Shown here piece by piece: positions 45,257 through 52,003 of a DNA stretch of 64,000 nucleotides. Position 1 is the first letter of the stretch; every line of letters starts with the position of its first letter. The stretch is from AG2 sp036493735 (GTDB lineage Bacteria; Gemmatimonadota; Gemmatimonadetes; Gemmatimonadales; Gemmatimonadaceae): NCBI GenBank assembly GCA_036493735.1, contig DASXPH010000093.1, forward strand, positions 14,737 through 78,736, written 5' to 3'. The notes below the pieces were generated by a model. That model had not been told where the DNA came from and did no database searches. It worked only from the letters and a program-made list of their open reading frames with translations. The position numbers and the translations under genes are program-made.

Positions 45257-45589
45257 CTACGCCACCTGAAGGACCTTGAAGACGGCGCGCGCATAACGGG
45301 TGAAGACGTCCGTCTGGCTGCGGAGCTGTTTTCGGCCGGCGGTGGTGAGCTCGTAATACTTCGCCTTGCGGTTGTTTTCAGAGACTCCCCACTCGCTCTG
45401 AAGCCAGCCGCGCTTTTCCATCCGATGGAGCGCCGTATAGAGCGCGCCTTCTTCGATCTGGAGGTCGTCGTCGGTGGTGTCGCTGATCCACCGGGCGACG
45501 GCGTAGCCGTGCATCGAGCCCCAGGTGAGCGTCTTGAGGATCAGTAAGTCGAGCGTTCCCTGAAGGAGATCGAGATCGGCGACAGGCAC
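45257..45589 (-). CDS. PadR-family transcriptional regulator
   Basis: This encodes 110 residues if GTG 45589 is the start, chosen because AAAAGG lies six bases upstream and the protein then begins at the conserved LDLLQGTLDLLILKTL; an in-frame ATG at 45628 has no ribosome site and would encode the dyad. The winged helix has GSMHGYAVARWI, LQIEEGALYTALHRMEKRGWLQSEW and NRKAKYYELTTAGRKQL, the PadR signature. It should repress itself and the permease. Confidence 0.88.
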   Translation of the reverse strand: MPVADLDLLQGTLDLLILKTLTWGSMHGYAVARWISDTTDDDLQIEEGALYTALHRMEKRGWLQSEWGVSENNRKAKYYELTTAGRKQLRSQTDVFTRYARAVFKVLQVA

Positions 45590-45598
45590 AGCTACCTT

Positions 45599-45621
45599 TT
45601 CCCCTGAATGGTTCAGGGGAA
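45599..45621 (-). promoter_or_regulatory. Candidate PadR operator: 23-bp inverted repeat
   Basis: Perfect 10-base arms TTCCCCTGAA and TTCAGGGGAA flank a three-base spacer. The element lies nine bases upstream of the inferred padR GTG start and overlaps the ribosome site, where it would allow autorepression. It differs from the ATGT-N8-ACAT type described for PadR in lactic acid bacteria. Confidence 0.65.
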
Positions 45622-45668
45622 TGTTCATTCGCGGGCGCGTGCCGTCAAGGGCTCAGAGGGGCGCGCCT

Positions 45669-46391
45669 TCATTCTTCGTTGTACTCCCCGGCCGCCCGGA
45701 TCGCCGCGGTCACGTCGTACACGGCATGCACTCCCATCGCTACGTACAGCGTTCCCGTCGCGGCGACGACGGCTTGCATAACGAGGCCGATCGCGAATAC
45801 CCAGCCCATGCTCTTCGCGCCTTGCGGATAATGGACGAGCGCGAAGGCGATGGCGCTGAGTACCACGGCGGTGACGAAGCTTGCGGTCAGCGACGCGAGG
45901 AGCACGACCAGCACACCCCGATAGGCCGTTTCCTCGGCGATGCCGGCGGCGACGGAGACGGCGAGCCAGAGTGCCCACTGCAGGGATGTCCGAGGCAGGA
46001 GCTGGCGCAGCCACAGCGTGCGACGCTCGTCAGGCGACCGCAGACGCCACGACAGCGCGCCGACGCCGAGCAAGACGGCGAGCGCCCCGATGGCGATGCC
46101 AATCGTCGTCGGACGGACGCCAGTCCAGGACCAGAGGTGCATGCGCTGATGACGTGCCACGAGAAACGATAGGCCGAAGAGGAAGAGCTGAATGACGAGG
46201 GCGCGCGCGAGAATGTCGCCCCGCTTGGGAGCGCGACGCGTATTTGCTCGCGGCCGCGCACGCGTGGCGACGAGCGCCTTGCTGCGGACGGCCCCGATCG
46301 GCATCACGACCAGGACGAGGAGAACGAACAGGGCAGACTGGACGTCTACTCTGAGCGGCGAAAGAGGCGGGAATTGAGCGCCGGTGATCAT
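45669..46391 (-). CDS. CPBP-family intramembrane metalloprotease (CAAX protease-like)
   Basis: This encodes 240 residues with AAGG seven bases upstream of ATG 46391. Several membrane helices are predicted. The three family motifs are in place: AEETAYRGVLV (Glu-Glu and Arg), FALVHY (His) and MGVHAVYD (His and Asp), forming the intramembrane metal site. Bacterial members include abortive-infection-type and bacteriocin-immunity proteins; no such partner is seen here. It is divergent from the Fpg-like gene. Confidence 0.85.
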   Translation of the reverse strand: MITGAQFPPLSPLRVDVQSALFVLLVLVVMPIGAVRSKALVATRARPRANTRRAPKRGDILARALVIQLFLFGLSFLVARHQRMHLWSWTGVRPTTIGIAIGALAVLLGVGALSWRLRSPDERRTLWLRQLLPRTSLQWALWLAVSVAAGIAEETAYRGVLVVLLASLTASFVTAVVLSAIAFALVHYPQGAKSMGWVFAIGLVMQAVVAATGTLYVAMGVHAVYDVTAAIRAAGEYNEE

Positions 46392-46483
46392 CTGCGACCT
46401 TGAGCGGTCCGATCGTGCGCGTCAGCTTGCTTCATCGCACCGTATCCCGCGCGCTCCATCACGTCAAGCATCCCTTCCGAATC

Positions 46484-47383
46484 GTGCCCGAGCTACCCGA
46501 CATCACCGTGTACGTCGAGGCCCTCGAGAGTCGCGTCCGGGGCGCGCAGCTCGAGCGCGTGCAACTCAAGAGCCCGTTTCTGTTACGAAGCGTAGATCCA
46601 CCGATCTCGACGCTGATCGGCAAGCGCGTCATCGACCTGCGCCGGATGGGGAAGCGCATCGTATTCGCTTTCGAGGGGGAGCTCTACCTGATACTGCACT
46701 TGATGATTGCTGGCCGGCTCAAGTGGCGCGACGCGGGGAAGAAGCCAGCGGGGAAAATCGACCTCGCGGCGTTGGACTTCTCGACGGGAACATTGCTGCT
46801 GACGGAAGCGGGGACGAAGAAGCGCGCCTCGCTCCATGTCGTGGCTGGGCGGGACGCCCTTGCCGAGTTCGATCGGGGCGGCCTCGAAGTCCTCGACGCG
46901 TCGCTCGACGACTTTGCCGCTCGCCTAACGAGCGAGAGCCACACGGTCAAACGCGCCCTCACCGATCCACGCCTCTTCAGCGGGATCGGCAACGCGTATT
47001 CGGATGAGATTCTGCATCGCGCGCGGATGTCGCCCGTGAAGTTGACGCGACGTCTCACGCCCGACGAGATCCGCACGCTGTATGACGCGACGCGGACGAC
47101 GCTCGTCGAATGGACCGATCGCCTGCGCGCCGAGACCGGCGAAAGATTTCCGGAGAAGGTGACGGCCTTTCGCGACGCCATGGCCGTGCACGGCCGCTAT
47201 GGCCAGCCCTGTCCGGTCTGCGGCTCACCGGTGCAGCGGATTCGTTATGCGGACAACGAGACGAACTACTGCCCCACGTGCCAGACGGAGGGCAAGCTGT
47301 TGGCGGATCGTGGCCTTTCTCGGCTGCTGAAGGAGGACTGGCCTCGCTCGTTGGATGAATTGGAGGAGATGCGGAACCGCTGA
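46484..47383 (+). CDS. Fpg/Nei-family DNA glycosylase/AP lyase
   Basis: This encodes 299 residues from GTG 46484. That start is required because the family uses the N-terminal Pro after Met removal as nucleophile, and the sequence is then M-PELPDITVYVEALES. The helix-two-turns-helix (FSGIGNAYSDEILHRARMSP) and the C-terminal zinc finger (CPVCGSPVQRIRYADNETNY then CPTC) are present. It removes oxidised bases from DNA. The DITVY start instead of EVE marks a branch away from classical Fpg. It converges with phzF, the stops being three bases apart. Confidence 0.85.
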   Translation: MPELPDITVYVEALESRVRGAQLERVQLKSPFLLRSVDPPISTLIGKRVIDLRRMGKRIVFAFEGELYLILHLMIAGRLKWRDAGKKPAGKIDLAALDFSTGTLLLTEAGTKKRASLHVVAGRDALAEFDRGGLEVLDASLDDFAARLTSESHTVKRALTDPRLFSGIGNAYSDEILHRARMSPVKLTRRLTPDEIRTLYDATRTTLVEWTDRLRAETGERFPEKVTAFRDAMAVHGRYGQPCPVCGSPVQRIRYADNETNYCPTCQTEGKLLADRGLSRLLKEDWPRSLDELEEMRNR

Positions 47384-47386
47384 CGC

Positions 47387-48322
47387 TCAGGCCCTTCCGA
47401 CCAATTCATCAGCCGTGACCTGCATCCGGCCCTCGCAAACCACGACTGATTTGCCCCCGCACCTCACGGACGTGATGCGGCCTGCCTTCTTGTCGACCTC
47501 GACCTCGAGGATGCTCGGCCTGCCCATCTCGAAGCCCTGCTCGACGATCCAGCGGAGGGTGCCGTCGAAGCGGGGATCACGTGCGGCGAGATATCCCCCC
47601 AGGCCGACTGCCGCGCTGCCCGTCGCCGGATCCTCGGGAACGCCGATGAGCGGCGCGAACATGCGCGCGCGGACGTCCGAGGTAGGACGTTCCGGATCCA
47701 ACGCGAATACCATCACCATGTTGGTGACATAACCGCGGAGCGTCTCCTCGAGGAGATCGGGACGCGCACGGGCGCGCGCGACGGCCCGTTTATCGCGCAG
47801 CGGAACGAACAGAAAGGGCGTACCACAGGAGATGGCCTCGGCGGGCATGTCGCTCCCGACGAGGTCATCTGTCGTCAACGAGAGCATGGCCGCCAGCTTT
47901 TCCGGTCGCGGTGGAGGGGCGAGCACTTCGGGCAACTTGGCGACGGTAAGCTGTGCGAAGGCGGGTTTGCCATCGACCGCGCGGACGGTTACGGGCACGG
48001 GCCCGACACCCTCCTCGAGGACGATGTGCGTTTCGTCACCGGTCAGCTCGACCGCGCCAATCGTCGCGAGCACGTGGGCGGTGCCGATCGTCGGGTGTCC
48101 CGCAAACGCCAGCTCCCCGCCAGGGGTAAAGATTCGTACACGGAAGGTATTCTTCGGATTCGTGGGCGGGAGCACGAAAGTCGTTTCCGAGTAGTTGAAC
48201 TCTCGTGCGATCTGTGGCATAAGCTCAGGAGCAATCCCCGACGCGTCGGGAAAGACCGCGAGCTGATTGCCGCCGAACACGTGATCGGTGAAGACATCGG
48301 TGGTGAAATACCGAGGGTGCAT
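47387..48322 (-). CDS. PhzF-family isomerase/epimerase
   Basis: This encodes 311 residues from ATG 48322. Family features are FTDHVFGGNQLAVFPDA near the start, the catalytic Glu in FNYSETTFV, FTPGGELAFAGHPTIGTAHV, and EDPATGSAAVGLGGYL in the second half. The two-lobed diaminopimelate-epimerase-like fold isomerises small substrates; members act in phenazine synthesis and elsewhere, but no phenazine genes are here. The upstream region contains heptamer repeats. A longer frame to 48397 runs into them and is rejected. Confidence 0.88.
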   Translation of the reverse strand: MHPRYFTTDVFTDHVFGGNQLAVFPDASGIAPELMPQIAREFNYSETTFVLPPTNPKNTFRVRIFTPGGELAFAGHPTIGTAHVLATIGAVELTGDETHIVLEEGVGPVPVTVRAVDGKPAFAQLTVAKLPEVLAPPPRPEKLAAMLSLTTDDLVGSDMPAEAISCGTPFLFVPLRDKRAVARARARPDLLEETLRGYVTNMVMVFALDPERPTSDVRARMFAPLIGVPEDPATGSAAVGLGGYLAARDPRFDGTLRWIVEQGFEMGRPSILEVEVDKKAGRITSVRCGGKSVVVCEGRMQVTADELVGRA

Positions 48323-48324
48323 CG

Positions 48325-48354
48325 TGGTGTCGGTGACTGGTGGCCGGTGGTGCG
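48325..48354. repeat. CGGTGAC-type heptamer repeat in the phzF leader
   Basis: CGGTGAC, TGGTGGC, CGGTGGT, GCGTGAT in period seven begin a few bases from the phzF start. No promoter can be recognised in the same bases. Confidence 0.65.
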
Positions 48355-48530
48355 TGATCTCGAAAGGGCAATTGCATTCGAAGTCATAATCCAACACTGC
48401 TCAGCAGTAACCTAAGGTCGGCGCGGTTCGCGCCGGTAAGCTTTTCGTTATTTCTCGCCGCGCGCGGCAACGCGAAGTGCGCGCGGCGTGTACCAATTCG
48501 GTTGTCGCGTACCAGGTAGCAGTGCAGCAC

Positions 48531-50939
48531 ATGGCGAACTGGGTCGAGTCGGTTTTCGCGTTTCTGTTCAAGTACCGGCCAGCGGTTTTCGAGAGGGGGG
48601 ACTTCACCTTTGGATCTCCCACCTCGGTGATCGTATTGCTCGTCGCGGGCGCGCTCGTCGGAGTGCCTGCCATCCTCACGTACGCCGCCGTCCGCGGCAA
48701 GAGCACACGACGCGATCGCTGGATTCTCGGCACGCTGCGCGGACTGGCGATCTTGCTGCTCGTCTTCTGTCTTTTCCGTCCGATGCTGCTGCTGTCGGCG
48801 GCCGTGCCGCAGCGGAACTACGTTGGCGTGCTCATCGACGACTCACGGAGCATGCAGATCGCCGACGTGGATGCCGGTGACGCCCGCCCGCAGACACGCG
48901 CGGACGTCGTGCGACATCTCGTCGCCGGTCCGGACAGCTCGATTCGCAAGGCGCTCGCCGATCGATTCCTCGTGCGCTATTACCGCTTCTCCTCCGCAAC
49001 GCAGCGTATCGCGAGCGCGGACGACGTGACGTTCGGCGGCACCAGCACTCGCGTTGGCGATGCCATCGAGCACGTACGACAGGAGCTGGAATCGGTGCCC
49101 CTGTCTGGGCTCGTCGTCTTCACCGATGGAGCCGACAACGCCCGTACGCCGTTAGGCGATGAGCTATTGTCGCTGCGCGCGCGCTCGGTACCGGTGTTCA
49201 CGGTCGGCATCGGACGTGATCGGTTCGACAAGGACATCGAGATCCGGCGCGTCGAAGCGGCGCGCACCGCCCTCAAGGGAAGCGCGATCATCGCCGACGT
49301 TCTCGTTCGGCAACGGGGCTATGGGGGCCAGAAGGTGGCGCTCACGGTCGAAGACGCCGGGCGCGTCATCGCGTCGCAGGACGTCACCCTGCCGTCAGAC
49401 GGCGACCTGGCGCCTGTGCGCGTCCACGTCGCGCTCAACGAGCCAGGCCCGCGGTCGCTGACCTTCAAGATCGCCGCGCAGCCGGGCGAGCAAGTGACAC
49501 AGAACAACGCGCAACAGACGCTCGTGATCGTGCGCGACCGGCGCGAGAAGATTCTCTACGTCGAAGGCGAACCGCGATCGGAAATGGCGTTCCTCCGCCG
49601 CGCCATCGCCAGCGATTCCAATCTCCAGCTGGTGACGCTCCAGCGGACAGCCGAGAACACCTTCCAGCGCTTCGACGTGGACAATGGCGAGGAGCTGGCC
49701 GGCGGGTTCCCGAAGACGCGCGAGGAGCTCTTCCGATATCGTGGCATCGTGCTCGGCAGCGTCGACGCGAGCCTCTTCACACGTGATCAGCTGCAGATGT
49801 TGGCCGACTTCGTCAGCGTGCGAGGCGGCGGCCTGTTGTTGTTAGGCGGGCGACACGCCTTCGGGGAAGGCGGCTATGCGGACACGCCGCTCGCGCCGGT
49901 GATGCCAGTCGTCATCGGCGGCGAAGCCGTGCCCGATTCGCTCACCTTCCTCGCCGATATCAAGCCAGAGCTCACACCGGCGGGGGCAGCGAACGCGGCG
50001 ACGCAGATTGCCGGCGGTGAGCAGCAGTCTATGGACCGCTGGAAGACGCTGCCGCAAGTGACGAGTGTGAACTTCATCCGCGGGCTCAAGCCCGGCGCGG
50101 TGGTGCTCGTGAACGGTGTGGTGCCGAGCGACGGTCGCACCGAGTCGGCTCCGGTAGCCGTTAGGCGCTACGAGCAGCCGGTGCTGTGCTATCAGCGCTT
50201 CGGCAAAGGGCTGTCCATCGCGCTCCCGGTCCAAGACACGCGGCTCTGGCAGATGGACCCGACCACGCCGGTAGACGATCAGACGTTCGTCACCTTCTGG
50301 CGGCAGCTGCTCCGCTGGCTCACGAGCGACGTGCCGAACCAGATCAGCGTGACGTCGCCGGCCGATGTCGTGGCCGAGCGGGATCCCATCTCGCTCACCG
50401 CGGAAGTGGCGGACAGCGGCTTCGTGATGCGGAACGATGCCCACGTGGTGGCGCACCTTACCGCGCCATCGGGGGCGAGCCGCGATATCCCGATGGAATG
50501 GGCGGTCGATCGCGACGGCGAGTATCGCGCGACCTTCACCCCTGACGAGTCGGGCAACTATGGGGTGGTCGCCGAGGTCGTGGATCCGAATGCGCGCCAG
50601 GCTACCCCGAAGTCGAAGGCGGCGTCGGGGGCGGACAGCTCACGGGGGCGTGAGAGCGACCCGATGTACGTTCAGGTGAATCCCGCGTCCCAGGCATCGC
50701 GCGAATTCGTGGACGCCGAGATGCGCGCGTCGCTGTTGCAGCGCATCTCGCGCGAGACGGGCGGGAAGTTCTATACACCGGCCACGGTGAGCTCGCTGCC
50801 AGAAGACATCGCCCTGAGCAAGCGGGGCGTAACCGTGGTGAATCAGATGGATCTGTGGGACATGCCCTTCATCTTTCTGATGCTCGTCGGACTGGTCTGC
50901 GCGGAGTGGGCATACCGGAAGAAGAGGGGACTCGTATGA
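48531..50939 (+). CDS. VWA-domain membrane protein with GATase-like insert (first gene of MoxR/Bat-type operon)
   Basis: This encodes 802 residues from ATG 48531. Two N-terminal helices (about 30-55 and 65-95) precede a VWA domain with an intact metal-adhesion site, VLIDDSRSMQIAD (DxSxS) and VVFTDGADN. Beyond it is a beta domain and a class I glutamine-amidotransferase-like domain (KILYVEGEPRSEMAFLRRAI ... VRGGGLLLLGGRHAFGEGG) without a clear catalytic Cys, a combination seen in Bat-type proteins. A single C-terminal helix (MPFIFLMLVGLVCAEWAYRK) anchors the end. It would sit in the inner membrane facing the periplasm. The stop overlaps the next start (ATGA). Confidence 0.85.
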   Translation: MANWVESVFAFLFKYRPAVFERGDFTFGSPTSVIVLLVAGALVGVPAILTYAAVRGKSTRRDRWILGTLRGLAILLLVFCLFRPMLLLSAAVPQRNYVGVLIDDSRSMQIADVDAGDARPQTRADVVRHLVAGPDSSIRKALADRFLVRYYRFSSATQRIASADDVTFGGTSTRVGDAIEHVRQELESVPLSGLVVFTDGADNARTPLGDELLSLRARSVPVFTVGIGRDRFDKDIEIRRVEAARTALKGSAIIADVLVRQRGYGGQKVALTVEDAGRVIASQDVTLPSDGDLAPVRVHVALNEPGPRSLTFKIAAQPGEQVTQNNAQQTLVIVRDRREKILYVEGEPRSEMAFLRRAIASDSNLQLVTLQRTAENTFQRFDVDNGEELAGGFPKTREELFRYRGIVLGSVDASLFTRDQLQMLADFVSVRGGGLLLLGGRHAFGEGGYADTPLAPVMPVVIGGEAVPDSLTFLADIKPELTPAGAANAATQIAGGEQQSMDRWKTLPQVTSVNFIRGLKPGAVVLVNGVVPSDGRTESAPVAVRRYEQPVLCYQRFGKGLSIALPVQDTRLWQMDPTTPVDDQTFVTFWRQLLRWLTSDVPNQISVTSPADVVAERDPISLTAEVADSGFVMRNDAHVVAHLTAPSGASRDIPMEWAVDRDGEYRATFTPDESGNYGVVAEVVDPNARQATPKSKAASGADSSRGRESDPMYVQVNPASQASREFVDAEMRASLLQRISRETGGKFYTPATVSSLPEDIALSKRGVTVVNQMDLWDMPFIFLMLVGLVCAEWAYRKKRGLV

Positions 50940-52003
50940 GGGGCGCGTGGCGCCTGACGCGTGGTGCGTGGCGCGTGGCGCGTGGCGCGTGGCGCGTGGG
51001 GCGTGGTGCGAGGCGTGCGCTCTTCGCGTCTCTGCTGTTCGCACCACGCGCCACCCTTCACGCGCAACGCACTCACTTGCTCATCGTGAGTGGGCTGGGC
51101 GGCGAGCCACAGTACAGCGAACAGTTTCGCAATCTTGGAACAACGCTCGTCGATGCGGCGCGCAAGCGATACGGCATGTCGGACTCGGATGTCGTCTATC
51201 TCGCGGAAGAGGGCGTGAAGGATCCGCGTATCGCGGGCGTCTCGACCAAGGTCAACGTCGAAGCCGCGCTGACGCAGTTCTCGAAGCGCGCGGCGCCTGG
51301 CGATCAGGTGGTGGTGGTGCTCATCGGTCACGGAAGCGGCTCGGCCGAAGACTCGAAGATCAGCCTGCCCGGTCCGGACATGTCCGCGCGCGACTTCGCG
51401 CGCGACTTCGGGTCGTTCGCTCACCAGCAAGTGGCGTTCGTGGACTTGACGAGCGCCAGTGGCGACATGCTGCCGTTGCTGTCGGCTCCGAATCGCGTCG
51501 TGATCACGGCGACGAAGAGCAGCTTCGAGCGGAACGAGTCGGTATTCGCCAAGCACTTCGTCACGGCCCTCAGCAGCGACGGCGCCGACGTGGACAAGGA
51601 TGGACGCGTCTCGCTCCTGGAGGCGTTTCGTTATGCAGTTACGGAGACGAAGCGCTACTACGACGATCAGGGGCGACTGCAGACGGAGCACGCGCAGCTC
51701 GATGACACGGGCGACAAGAAGGGGACCGCCGACATCGATCTCCGCGTTGCCGCGGGCGGTGAGGGTGCAATCGCTCGGCGCATGTTTCTCGGCGGCAGCA
51801 CCTACGCATCCGCGGCCGGCGCGAACGATCCGCGGCTCGGCGCGCTGTACAAAGATCGCTTCGCGCTGGAGGGACGCATCGAGGAGTTGAAGAAGCGCAA
51901 AGCGTCGTTGACAGCCGACGCATACGACGACGCGCTCGAAAACCTGCTGGTGGAGCTGGCGATGAAGTCGAAGGAGATTCGAGCGCTGGAGGGACGGTCA
52001 TGA
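50936..52003 (+). CDS. Exported caspase/C13-like protein with missing catalytic Cys and an EF-hand
   Basis: This encodes 355 residues, overlapping the previous gene by ATGA. The first 40 residues are Arg/Trp/Gly-rich (MRGAWRLTRGAWRVARG) because they are encoded by GCGTGGC heptamers, then ALFASLLFAPRATLHAQ completes a signal-like segment. The domain has the caspase-clan strand DQVVVVLIGHGSG with His132. The place of the catalytic Cys (xACxSG in legumain-type enzymes) reads LTSASGDM, Ser173 instead of Cys. An EF-hand loop DVDKDGRVSLLE lies near 218-229. It is probably a pseudo-peptidase or a Ser-variant. The C-terminus is a charged helix. Confidence 0.72.
   Translation: MRGAWRLTRGAWRVARGAWRVGRGARRALFASLLFAPRATLHAQRTHLLIVSGLGGEPQYSEQFRNLGTTLVDAARKRYGMSDSDVVYLAEEGVKDPRIAGVSTKVNVEAALTQFSKRAAPGDQVVVVLIGHGSGSAEDSKISLPGPDMSARDFARDFGSFAHQQVAFVDLTSASGDMLPLLSAPNRVVITATKSSFERNESVFAKHFVTALSSDGADVDKDGRVSLLEAFRYAVTETKRYYDDQGRLQTEHAQLDDTGDKKGTADIDLRVAAGGEGAIARRMFLGGSTYASAAGANDPRLGALYKDRFALEGRIEELKKRKASLTADAYDDALENLLVELAMKSKEIRALEGRS
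50941..51014. repeat. GCGTGGC heptamer array encoding the N-terminus of the C13-like protein
   Basis: At least seven contiguous heptamers run from 50966 (GCGTGGC four times, then GCGTGGG, GCGTGGT, GCGAGGC), preceded by degenerate units from 50944. The array starts three bases after the start codon and is translated. Confidence 0.85.
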
